Shown in pieces: positions 1 through 6,180 of a stretch of 6,885 nt of DNA. The first letter of the stretch is position 1; every line of letters starts with the position of its first letter. Made by a program: the position numbers and the translations under genes. The notes below the pieces were generated by a model. It saw only the letters and a program-made list of their open reading frames with translations. It made no database searches and was not told the DNA's origin. Source of the stretch: CANKBT01 sp038235705 (lineage in GTDB: Bacteria > Actinomycetota > Actinomycetes > Mycobacteriales > SCTD01); contig JBBSTR010000115.1 in assembly GCA_038235705.1 (NCBI GenBank), positions 1 through 6,885 of the forward strand, in the 5' to 3' direction.

Positions 1-307
1 CCTGTCCGGCGGCAACCAGCAGAAGCTGATCGTCGGTCGCGAGCTGAGCGGGAGCCCGAGCCTGTTGATCGCCTCGCACCCGACCCGGGGGGTCGACGTC
101 GGTGCGCAGGCGACCCTCTGGGAGCAGCTGCGGCGCGCCCGCGACGCAGGGCTCGCGGTGCTGCTCGTCTCCGCCGACCTGGAGGAGCTGATCGGGCTGT
201 CGGACCGACTCGTCGTGATGCTCCGCGGCGCGCTCGTCGCCGAGCTGGACCCGGCCACCACGACCACCCAGGCGCTGGGATCGGCGATGACCGGCGCCGC
301 GGCATGA
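1..307 (+). CDS. Nucleoside ABC transporter ATP-binding protein, C-terminal end (partial, NupO/YufO type)
   Basis: This is the last 101 codons (reading from base 2) of a sugar/nucleoside-type ABC ATPase that powers the two permeases downstream; it would sit on the cytoplasmic face of the membrane. The visible part begins exactly at the ABC signature LSGGNQQK, the form typical of the second nucleotide-binding domain of fused two-domain ATPases such as NupO/YufO and RbsA. The Walker B region follows as LLIASHPTRGVDV and the switch region as LLVSADLEEL. The Walker B Asp-Glu pair is replaced by Ser-His and the switch His by Ala, so this half-site looks catalytically degenerate, as is common in domain 2 of this family. 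The Walker A motif and all of domain 1 lie outside the window. The TGA stop overlaps the next ATG (ATGA, 304-307). The nucleoside assignment rests on the salvage genes downstream; a sugar transporter is the less likely alternative. Confidence 0.9.
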   Translation, partial: LSGGNQQKLIVGRELSGSPSLLIASHPTRGVDVGAQATLWEQLRRARDAGLAVLLVSADLEELIGLSDRLVVMLRGALVAELDPATTTTQALGSAMTGAAA

Positions 308-1473
308 CGATCACGGTGGGCGGCGCTCCGTCGCAGGCGCCCGGTCCGGCCCGTACGAAGGACCGGTCGTCCCGCTTCGACCCCGAGCGCGTGCTGCTGG
401 CGCTCGCCGCCCCCGTGCTGGCGGCGATCGTCGCGCTCGCGATCTCCTCGATCGCGCTCGGGGTCAACGGGAGCAACCCGCTGGTCGTCTACAAGACGAT
501 GCTCGTGCAGGGCAGCGACCTCCGCTCGATCCTCATCACGATCAACAACGGCGTCCCGCTCTACCTGTCCGGCCTCGCCGTGGCGATCGGCTTCCGGATG
601 GGGCTGTTCAACATCGGGGTCGAGGGGCAGTACCAGCTGGCCGCGCTGCTGGCCGCCGCCGCGGGTGCCGCGGTGCACCTGCCCCGCCCGCTGCACATCG
701 CCTTCGTCCTGGTGGTCGCGATGGTGGTCGGCGCCGCCTGGTCCGGGGTCGCGGGGGTGCTCAAGGCCCGTCGCGGCGTCAGCGAGGTGATCTCGACGAT
801 CATGCTCAACGTCATCGCCGGCGGCATCGCGGCCTACCTGCTGTCGACCTACCTGCAGGAGCGGGTCGCGGGCAGCAACAACAGCGCCACCCCGGAGCTG
901 CCGAAGACCGCCTGGTTCCCGACGCTCGATCCGGTCCTCAAGGCTTTCGGCGTGACGATGCCCCGCGGGACCAGCCTCGAGGGGTTCGTGCTGGTGGCGA
1001 TCGTGGTCGGGATCGCCTTCTTCTTCCTGGTGCAGCGCAGCGGTTTCGGCTTCGACCTGCGGGCCACCGGGATGTCCCGGTCGGCCGCGCTGGCCAGCGG
1101 CATCGACGCGAAACGGATCACCGTGCAGGTCATGCTGCTGTCCGGGGCGCTGGCGGGGCTGGTCGGGCTGCCGCAGCTGCTGGGCGACAGCCACCGGTAC
1201 GGCCTGGACTTCACCTCCGGGCTGGGGCTCACCGGCATCGGCGTCGCGCTGCTCGGACGCAACTCCCCCCTCGGCATCGCCTTCGCCGCGCTGTTGTTCG
1301 CCTTCCTCGAACGGTCGTCCGGCACGCTCCAGCGCATCAACGTCCCGACGGAGATCTACGTGATCATGCAGGGGACGATCGTGCTGTCGGTCGTGATCGC
1401 GTACGAGGTGGTGCGCCGGATCGGCGTCACGCGGGCCGAACGCGCCGTCCGGTCCGTCCAGGACCCGGCGTGA
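304..1473 (+). CDS. Nucleoside ABC transporter permease 1 (NupP/YufP-like, BPD_transp_2 family)
   Basis: This 389-residue integral membrane protein is one of two dissimilar permeases expected to form the heterodimeric channel. A cytoplasmic, Pro/Arg-containing N-terminus (about residues 1-29) precedes a first membrane helix at about 31-54. Further hydrophobic helices lie near 79-98, 107-125, 130-151, 161-182, 227-245, 272-293, 303-335 and 350-370. Family landmarks are GLFNIGVEGQ (100-109), VSEVISTIMLN (159-169) and the cytoplasmic coupling segment around GFGFDLRATGMSRSAALASG (247-266), which contacts the ATPase. The polar stretch at about 185-224 is probably an extracytoplasmic loop. The ATG at 304 overlaps the ATPase stop and has no convincing Shine-Dalgarno sequence, so translation is probably coupled to the upstream gene. 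Family membership is clear; nucleoside specificity is inferred from context. Confidence 0.93.
   Translation: MTITVGGAPSQAPGPARTKDRSSRFDPERVLLALAAPVLAAIVALAISSIALGVNGSNPLVVYKTMLVQGSDLRSILITINNGVPLYLSGLAVAIGFRMGLFNIGVEGQYQLAALLAAAAGAAVHLPRPLHIAFVLVVAMVVGAAWSGVAGVLKARRGVSEVISTIMLNVIAGGIAAYLLSTYLQERVAGSNNSATPELPKTAWFPTLDPVLKAFGVTMPRGTSLEGFVLVAIVVGIAFFFLVQRSGFGFDLRATGMSRSAALASGIDAKRITVQVMLLSGALAGLVGLPQLLGDSHRYGLDFTSGLGLTGIGVALLGRNSPLGIAFAALLFAFLERSSGTLQRINVPTEIYVIMQGTIVLSVVIAYEVVRRIGVTRAERAVRSVQDPA
1460..1463 (+). promoter_or_regulatory. Ribosome binding site for permease 2
   Basis: AGGA lies 6 bases before the GTG at 1470, inside the last codons of permease 1. It supports the GTG start that overlaps the upstream stop. 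Confidence 0.55.
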
Positions 1474-2738
1474 CCGAGCAGGCCTTCGTCTCCCCCGAGA
1501 CCGAGCAGGCGCAGCACCGGCGGTCTTTCTCCGGTCCCGGCCGCCTCGCCGCCCTGCTGCTCGGCCTCGTCGTGCTGCTCTCCCTGGTCCGGGTGATCAC
1601 CGGTGAGTCCGACATCACCTCCTCCGGGACCGTCGCCGCAGCGTTGCGGCTCGCGGTCCCGATCGGGCTTGCCGGGCTCGGTGCGCTCTGGGCCGAGCGG
1701 GCCGGCATCGTCAACATCGGGCTGGAGGGCATGCTCATCCTCGGCACCTGGTTCGGCGCGTGGGCCGGGGTGCAGTTCGACAACCCCTGGGTCGGCGTGC
1801 TGGCCGGGGTGATCGCGGGGGCGCTCGGCGGGCTGATCCACGCCGTCGCCACCGTGACGTTCGGGGTCGACCACGTCGTCTCCGGTGTCGCCATCAACCT
1901 GCTCGGCGCCGGCATCGCGCAGTACCTCTCGGTCGTCGCGTACGGCAACGGCCAGGTCCCCGGGGCCGGGGAGACCCAGTCCGGCTTCGTCCCCGAGCTG
2001 CCCAAGGTCAGCCTGCCGGTGCTGTCCTCCGGCCCCGACCTGCTCGGTCACCTCGAGAAGCACCACTGGTTCCTGGTGTCCGACCTGGCCGGCATCCTGC
2101 GCGGCCTGACCGCGGACGTGAAGATCCTGACTCTCGTCGCTGTGCTGCTCGTCCCGATCTCGTTCTTTCTGCTCTGGCGCACCGCCTTCGGGCTGCGCCT
2201 GCGCGCGGTCGGCGAGAACCCGCTGGCCGCCGACTCGCTCGGCGTGCCGGTCTACCGCCTGAAGTACCTGGCCGTGATCATCTCCGGCGCCTGCGCGGGG
2301 CTCGGCGGGGCCTCGATCGTGATCGGGCAGATCTACCGGGAGGGTCAGACCGGGGGCCGCGGGTTCATCGGGCTCGCCACAGTGATCTTCGGCAACTGGC
2401 GTCCCGGCGGGCTGGCGGCCGGCGCCGCGCTGTTCGGCTACGCCGACGCGATCCAGCTGCGAGCCAGCGGGGCCGTGCGGGGCCTGCTCCTGCTCGTGGC
2501 GCTGCTGCTCATCGTCGTGGCGGTCGTCCAGGCCCTGCGCCGGAAGCTGCCGATGGTGCTGGCCTCGCTGGTGCTCGCGGCCGCTTTCGTGCTCTGGTAC
2601 ACGGCCGTGGACACCGTGCCGTCCCAGCTGGTCAGCTTCACGCCCCACCTGGTCACGCTGCTGGTGCTCGGCGCGGCCTCGCAACGACTACGACCACCGG
2701 CGGCCGACGGGCTGCCGTTCCGGAGAGGACAGCAGTGA
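1470..2738 (+). CDS. Nucleoside ABC transporter permease 2 (NupQ/YufQ-like, BPD_transp_2 family)
   Basis: This 422-residue membrane protein is the second half of the channel. Helices are visible near residues 26-42, 56-75, 84-100, 105-128, 131-155, 217-236, 263-288, 300-325, 337-357, 361-381 and 390-405. Diagnostic segments are AGIVNIGLEGMLILG (78-92), close to the equivalent motif of permease 1, the coupling segment FGLRLRAVGENPLAADSLGV (240-259), and FIGLATVIFGNWRPGG (299-314). It is about 100 residues longer than the Bacillus NupQ type, through a polar loop at about 157-216 and extra hydrophobic segments after about residue 336. The tail RPPAADGLPFRRG looks like the cytoplasmic end seen in actinobacterial members. 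The GTG start overlaps the permease 1 stop (GTGA, 1470-1473) and has AGGA 6 bases upstream. Family is certain; the substrate is inferred from the adjoining salvage enzymes. Confidence 0.93.
   Translation: MTEQAFVSPETEQAQHRRSFSGPGRLAALLLGLVVLLSLVRVITGESDITSSGTVAAALRLAVPIGLAGLGALWAERAGIVNIGLEGMLILGTWFGAWAGVQFDNPWVGVLAGVIAGALGGLIHAVATVTFGVDHVVSGVAINLLGAGIAQYLSVVAYGNGQVPGAGETQSGFVPELPKVSLPVLSSGPDLLGHLEKHHWFLVSDLAGILRGLTADVKILTLVAVLLVPISFFLLWRTAFGLRLRAVGENPLAADSLGVPVYRLKYLAVIISGACAGLGGASIVIGQIYREGQTGGRGFIGLATVIFGNWRPGGLAAGAALFGYADAIQLRASGAVRGLLLLVALLLIVVAVVQALRRKLPMVLASLVLAAAFVLWYTAVDTVPSQLVSFTPHLVTLLVLGAASQRLRPPAADGLPFRRGQQ
2722..2728 (+). promoter_or_regulatory. Ribosome binding site for cdd
   Basis: GGAGAGG sits 6 bases before the GTG at 2735. 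It is the strongest Shine-Dalgarno match at any junction here. It decides the cdd start, because the same frame stays open far upstream through permease 2 and would otherwise suggest a false long protein. Confidence 0.8.
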
Positions 2739-3121
2739 CGATCGACTGGGAGGCACTGCGCGCCGCGGCGCTCGAGGCGACCACGCACGCGTACGCGCCG
2801 TACAGCCGGCTCCAGGTGGGCGCCGCGGCGCTCGTCGACGACGGCCGGGTGGTCACGGGATGCAACGTGGAGAACGCGTCGTACGGGCTGGGGCTGTGCG
2901 CCGAGTGCACGCTGGTCGGCGCGCTGCGGATGTCCGGGGGCGGGCGGCTGGTCGCGTTCTCGTGCGTGTCCGGGACCGGTGAACGGCTCATGCCGTGCGG
3001 ACGGTGTCGTCAGCTGCTGTGGGAGCACGGCGGGGCCGCGCTGCTGGTCGACTCGGCCGCCGGGATCGTGCCCATGACCGAGGTGCTGCCGGACGCCTTC
3101 GGCCCGGAGGACCTTCCGTGA
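2735..3121 (+). CDS. cdd: Cytidine deaminase
   Basis: This 128-residue zinc enzyme hydrolytically deaminates cytidine and deoxycytidine to uridine and deoxyuridine in the cytoplasm. The length fits the small homotetrameric class. The active site is complete: the CAE motif supplies zinc ligand Cys55 and proton-shuttle Glu57, and PCGRCRQ supplies zinc ligands Cys88 and Cys91. The sugar-binding segment NVENASYGLG (44-53) and the N-terminal APYSRLQVGAA (21-31) are also conserved. Having Cys rather than His as the first zinc ligand places it with the tetrameric Bacillus-like enzymes, not the dimeric E. coli type. The GTG start overlaps the permease 2 stop (GTGA, 2735-2738) behind a strong Shine-Dalgarno, so it is co-transcribed and probably coupled. 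Its deoxyuridine product is a substrate for DeoA downstream. Confidence 0.96.
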   Translation: MTIDWEALRAAALEATTHAYAPYSRLQVGAAALVDDGRVVTGCNVENASYGLGLCAECTLVGALRMSGGGRLVAFSCVSGTGERLMPCGRCRQLLWEHGGAALLVDSAAGIVPMTEVLPDAFGPEDLP

Positions 3122-3185
3122 CCCACCCCTTGGGGATCTCGGGCGGGAAGAGCGGGCCAAGATCACCGACGTTCGGGGCGTTCGC
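3122..3185 (+). other. Intergenic gap between cdd and deoA
   Basis: This is the only non-overlapping junction in the operon. It holds no gene. CCCC-TT-GGGG near 3127-3136 could make only a very small hairpin and lacks a T tract. A CGTTCG repeat occurs at 3170-3175 and 3179-3184. I see no good promoter. The only ribosome-binding candidate before the deoA GTG is a GGGG at 3175-3178, which is weak. Confidence 0.5.
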
Positions 3186-4448
3186 GTGAACACGGCCGAG
3201 CTGATCGCCCGCAAGGCCTCCGGGGCGGCTCTGGGCCCGGCCGAGATCCGCGAGGTGCTCGCGGGCTTCACCGCCGGCACGGTGGCGCCGGAGCAGATGA
3301 GCGCCCTGCTCATGGCGGTGCGTTGGCGCGGTCTCACCGCGGACGAGCTGACCGCGTGGACCGGCGCCATGGTCGACTCTGGCGAGCGGCTGGACCTGTC
3401 GTCGGTGGCCGCCCCGGTGGTCGACAAGCACTCCTCGGGCGGCGTCGGCGACAAGGTGTCGCTGGTCGTGGCCCCGCTGGTGGCTTCGTTCGGGGTGGCG
3501 GTGCCCAAGCTGTCCGGCCGTGGGCTGGGGCACAGCGGCGGGACGCTCGACAAGCTGGAGTCCATCCCCGGCTGGAGCGGCTCGCTCACGACCGAGCAGT
3601 TCCTGCGCCAGCTCGCCGACGTCGGCGCGGTGATCGCAGGTGCGTCCGCGTCGTTGGCCCCGGCGGACAAGAAGCTGTACGCGCTGCGCGACGTCACCGG
3701 CACGGTCGAGTCGATCCCGCTCATCGCATCGTCGATCATGAGCAAGAAGATTGCCGGTGGCGCCGGCTCGGTGCTGCTGGACGTGAAGGTCGGCTCCGGT
3801 GCCTTCATGCCGTCGGTGGCCCCGGCCCGGGAGCTGGCCCGCGCGATGGTCGACCTCGGCACGGCTGCCGGTGTGCGCACGGTCTGCCTGCTGACCTCGA
3901 TGGCCGCCCCGCTCGGTCGGGCGGTCGGCAACGCGCTCGAGGTCGCCGAGGCGGTCGAGGTGCTCCGGGGCGGTGGACCGACGGACCTGATCGCGCTGTG
4001 CCTGGCGGTGGCCGACGAGATGCTGACCCTGGGCGGGCAGACCGGCTCGGCCGCATCGGCGCTGCAGGACGGTTCTGCGTACGCCGTCTGGGAGCGCATG
4101 ATCGCCGCTCAGGGCGGAGATCCGCACGCGCCGCTCCCGCGTGCCCCGTACGTCCACGAGGTTCTGGCCGACCGGTCCGGCGTGCTGACGCGGCTCGACG
4201 CACGCTCCGTCGGCAGCGCCTCCTGGCTGCTCGGCGCGGGCCGCGCGGCCCCGGGTGACGACGTCGTCGCCTCGGCCGGGGTGCTGCTGCACGCCCAGGT
4301 CGGGGACCAGGTCGAGGCCGGCCAGGTGCTGCTGGAGCTGCACGCCGAGGACCCCGCCCGCTTTGACGCCGCGACGGCCGCCCTGAGCTGGACCGTGGCC
4401 GACGCCGACGCTCCCCCCACCCCGCTGATCCTGGAGAAGGTCTCGTGA
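3186..4448 (+). CDS. deoA: Thymidine phosphorylase / pyrimidine-nucleoside phosphorylase
   Basis: This 420-residue cytoplasmic enzyme cleaves thymidine or deoxyuridine with phosphate to the free base and 2-deoxyribose-1-phosphate. The three-part architecture is complete: an N-terminal helical domain (about 1-65), the phosphate-binding alpha/beta domain (about 75-305) and a C-terminal PYNP-type domain (about 340-415). Visible motifs are DKHSSGGVGDKVS (80-92), the family signature SGRGLGHSGGTLDKLE (110-125), YALRD (165-169) and SIPLIASSIMSKK (176-188). His82, Arg168, Ser183 and Lys187 match the E. coli catalytic set His85, Arg171, Ser186 and Lys190. The signature has Ser117 where Thr or Ala is usual. 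The GTG at 3186 gives the normal family N-terminus, although its Shine-Dalgarno is poor. Motifs do not settle whether it is strict for thymidine or also accepts uridine. The latter would fit the cytidine deaminase upstream. Confidence 0.95.
   Translation: MNTAELIARKASGAALGPAEIREVLAGFTAGTVAPEQMSALLMAVRWRGLTADELTAWTGAMVDSGERLDLSSVAAPVVDKHSSGGVGDKVSLVVAPLVASFGVAVPKLSGRGLGHSGGTLDKLESIPGWSGSLTTEQFLRQLADVGAVIAGASASLAPADKKLYALRDVTGTVESIPLIASSIMSKKIAGGAGSVLLDVKVGSGAFMPSVAPARELARAMVDLGTAAGVRTVCLLTSMAAPLGRAVGNALEVAEAVEVLRGGGPTDLIALCLAVADEMLTLGGQTGSAASALQDGSAYAVWERMIAAQGGDPHAPLPRAPYVHEVLADRSGVLTRLDARSVGSASWLLGAGRAAPGDDVVASAGVLLHAQVGDQVEAGQVLLELHAEDPARFDAATAALSWTVADADAPPTPLILEKVS
4433..4440 (+). promoter_or_regulatory. 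Ribosome binding site for add
   Basis: GGAGAAGG lies inside the last deoA codons, 4 bases before the GTG at 4445 (8 bases counted from GGAG). It supports the GTG start that overlaps the deoA stop. Confidence 0.7.
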
Positions 4449-5521
4449 ACCCCACGCCCGACGAGCTGCGCCGCGCCCCCAAGGTCCTGCTGCACGACCA
4501 CCTCGACGGCGGTCTCCGACCGCAGACCGTGCTCGATCTGGCTGCTGAACAGGGCTATCAGGGACTGCCTACCCAGGACGTGACCGAGCTGGGCGCCTGG
4601 TTCCGGAGCGGCGCCGACCGCGGCTCGCTCGAGCTCTACCTGGAAGGTTTCGCCCACACCGTCGGCGTCATGCAGACCACCGAGGCACTGGTGCGCGTCG
4701 CCCGGGAGTGCGCCCTCGACCTCGCCGACGACGGCGTCGTCTACGCCGAGGTGCGGTTCGCCCCGGAGCTGCACGTCGCCCAGGGGCTTGCTCTCACCGA
4801 GGTGGTGGAGGCGGTGCTCGAGGGGTTCCGTCAGGGGGCCGCTGAGCGTCCGATCGTCGTACGCGCCCTGCTCACCGCCATGCGCTCCGCCGCCCGGTCC
4901 CGCGAGATCGCGGACCTCGTCGTCGCCTACCGCGATCAGGGAGTCGTCGGGTTCGACATCGCCGGGGCCGAGGCCGGCTTTCCGCCGTCACGGCACCTGG
5001 ACGCCTTCCAGCACATCCAGCGGGAGAACGGCCACTTCACGATCCACGCCGGCGAGGCCTTTGGGCTTCCGTCGATCTGGGAGGCGCTGCAGTGGTGCAA
5101 CGCCGACCGCCTGGGGCACGGCGTACGGATTATCGACGACATCACGGTGGGTCCCGACGGAGAGCCGGTGCTGGGACGGCTGGCCTCGTACGTCCGCGAC
5201 AAGCGCATCCCGCTGGAGATGTGCCCCACCTCGAACGTGCAGACCGGAGCGGCTTCTTCGCTGGCCGAGCACCCGATCGGCCTGCTGCGCAGGCTGTCGT
5301 TCCGGGTCACCGTCAACACCGACAACCGCCTCATGTCAGGGGTGTCGATGACCTCGGAGATGGCCGCGCTGGTGGAGACGTTCGGCTACGGCTGGGAGGA
5401 CCTGCGCTGGCTCTCGATCAACGCGATGAAGTCGGCGTTCATCCCGTTCGACGAGCGCCTTTCGATCATCGAGGGGGTCCTCAAGCCGGGCTACGCGACC
5501 TTGGCCGCGCACGTCGCCTAG
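4445..5521 (+). CDS. add: Adenosine deaminase
   Basis: This 358-residue metal-dependent hydrolase of the amidohydrolase fold converts adenosine and deoxyadenosine to inosine and deoxyinosine. All metal-site and catalytic positions can be placed: His17 and His19 in LHDHLDG, His201 and Glu204 in TIHAGE, His225 in RLGHG, and Asp293 in NTDN. The intermediate segments VVYAEVRFAPELH (98-110) and LEMCPTSNVQTG (257-268) are typical of adenosine deaminase rather than AMP or adenine deaminase. The residue after the metal-binding Asp is Asn294, where the well-studied enzymes have a second Asp. I recall this NTDN form from actinobacterial homologues, so it is probably not a defect. The GTG start overlaps the deoA stop (GTGA, 4445-4448) with a good Shine-Dalgarno, making it the last gene of the operon. 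Its TAG stop overlaps the deoC stop on the other strand. Confidence 0.95.
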   Translation: MNPTPDELRRAPKVLLHDHLDGGLRPQTVLDLAAEQGYQGLPTQDVTELGAWFRSGADRGSLELYLEGFAHTVGVMQTTEALVRVARECALDLADDGVVYAEVRFAPELHVAQGLALTEVVEAVLEGFRQGAAERPIVVRALLTAMRSAARSREIADLVVAYRDQGVVGFDIAGAEAGFPPSRHLDAFQHIQRENGHFTIHAGEAFGLPSIWEALQWCNADRLGHGVRIIDDITVGPDGEPVLGRLASYVRDKRIPLEMCPTSNVQTGAASSLAEHPIGLLRRLSFRVTVNTDNRLMSGVSMTSEMAALVETFGYGWEDLRWLSINAMKSAFIPFDERLSIIEGVLKPGYATLAAHVA

Positions 5522-6168
5522 GCGCTCAAGCCGTCCAGGACCGCGCGCGTCCCAGACAGGCCCAGCCTCGACGCACCGGCCTCGATCATCGCGAGCGCCG
5601 TGGCCGTGTCCCGGATGCCGCCGCTGGCCTTGACCCCGAGCCGGTCGCCGACGGTCTGGCGCATGAGCCGCACGGCGTGGGCGCTCGCCCCGCCTGCCGG
5701 GTGGAAGCCCGTGCTGGTCTTGACGTACTGCGCACCGCCCGCCTCGGCCCGCTCGCAGGCGGCGACGACCTGGTCGTCGGTGAGGACAGCCGACTCGATG
5801 ATGACCTTGAGCAGCACGTCGCCGCAGGCGTCCTTGACCGCTCGGACATCGCGCTCGACGCGGTCCCACTCCGCCGCGACCGCATCCCCGACCGAGATCA
5901 CCATGTCCACCTCGGTCGCCCCCTGGATGACCGCCTGTGCCGCCTCCGCTGCCTTGATCTCGCTCTGGTGCGCGCCGGACGGGAAGCCCACCACGGTGCA
6001 CACCGTGAGCCCGTCCGGGACCGTCAGCGGCAGACGTGACGGGCTGACACAGACGCTGAACGCGCCCAGCTCGGCTGCCTCGTCGATGAGCGCCCTGACC
6101 TGGGCGTCCGTCGCCTCCGGCTTGAGCAGGGTGTGGTCGACCATCCGGGCCAGCTCGGTGCGGTTCAC
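5518..6168 (-). CDS. deoC: Deoxyribose-phosphate aldolase
   Basis: This 216-residue class I aldolase splits 2-deoxyribose-5-phosphate into glyceraldehyde-3-phosphate and acetaldehyde. That is the last step of deoxynucleoside catabolism begun by DeoA. It is a TIM-barrel protein of the short bacterial class (E. coli DeoC is about 40 residues longer). Landmarks are DHTLLKPEAT (11-20), TVVGFPSG (58-65), TEVDMV (85-90) with Asp88, YVKTSTGF (148-155) with Schiff-base Lys150, and VKASGGI (179-185) with Lys180. These match E. coli Asp102, Lys167 and Lys201. The phosphate-binding end reads RLGLSGT (201-207). I chose the GTG at 6168 because it gives the usual N-terminus; ATG at 6144 (codon 9) would start only two residues before DHTLL. 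The frame stays open far upstream, but that part has no family character. The gene converges on add and shares CTAG at the stops. Confidence 0.94.
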   Translation of the reverse strand: MNRTELARMVDHTLLKPEATDAQVRALIDEAAELGAFSVCVSPSRLPLTVPDGLTVCTVVGFPSGAHQSEIKAAEAAQAVIQGATEVDMVISVGDAVAAEWDRVERDVRAVKDACGDVLLKVIIESAVLTDDQVVAACERAEAGGAQYVKTSTGFHPAGGASAHAVRLMRQTVGDRLGVKASGGIRDTATALAMIEAGASRLGLSGTRAVLDGLSA

Positions 6169-6174
6169 CTCGCC

Positions 6175-6180
6175 ACGGTA
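6175..6180 (-). promoter_or_regulatory. Candidate -10 element for a leaderless deoC transcript
   Basis: On the minus strand TACCGT is followed by GGCGAG and then the deoC GTG. This TANNNT plus six bases plus RTG arrangement is known from leaderless actinobacterial transcripts. There is no -35-like hexamer at 17 bases. The competing reading is that GGCGAGG is a ribosome binding site, but it directly abuts the start, which is too close for normal use. Confidence 0.3.

Noticed and set aside
1356..2684. Long minus-strand open frame (442 codons) opposite the second permease
   Set aside because: The translation is low-complexity, rich in Gln, Asp, Gly, His and Arg, with no family motif. The + strand encodes an obvious permease. 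Long antisense frames are a byproduct of very high GC third positions.
1760..2734. Upstream in-frame extension of cdd starting at ATG 1760
   Set aside because: The extension is Arg/Ala/Gly-rich shadow sequence of permease 2. Family length, a strong GGAGAGG and the GTGA overlap place the start at 2735.
3127..3136. CCCCTTGGGG as an intrinsic terminator or riboswitch element after cdd
   Set aside because: The arms are only four bases with a two-base loop, there is no T tract, and the gap is too short for a known riboswitch.
2438..4343. Two overlapping long minus-strand frames opposite cdd and deoA (2438-4099 and 2988-4343)
   Set aside because: Both are Ser/Pro/Thr- or Arg/Gly-rich shadows of well-recognised + strand enzymes with complete catalytic motifs.
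5462..5591. TCGATCATCG repeated at 5462-5471 and 5582-5591, and a small CTCG...CGAG hairpin at 5581-5595
   Set aside because: Both copies lie in coding sequence for ordinary conserved residues. The hairpin is short, lacks a T tract and is too weak to call a terminator.
5092..6039. Plus-strand 315-codon frame across the add-deoC junction
   Set aside because: Arg/Gly/Asp-rich shadow sequence over two well-supported genes, with no motif.
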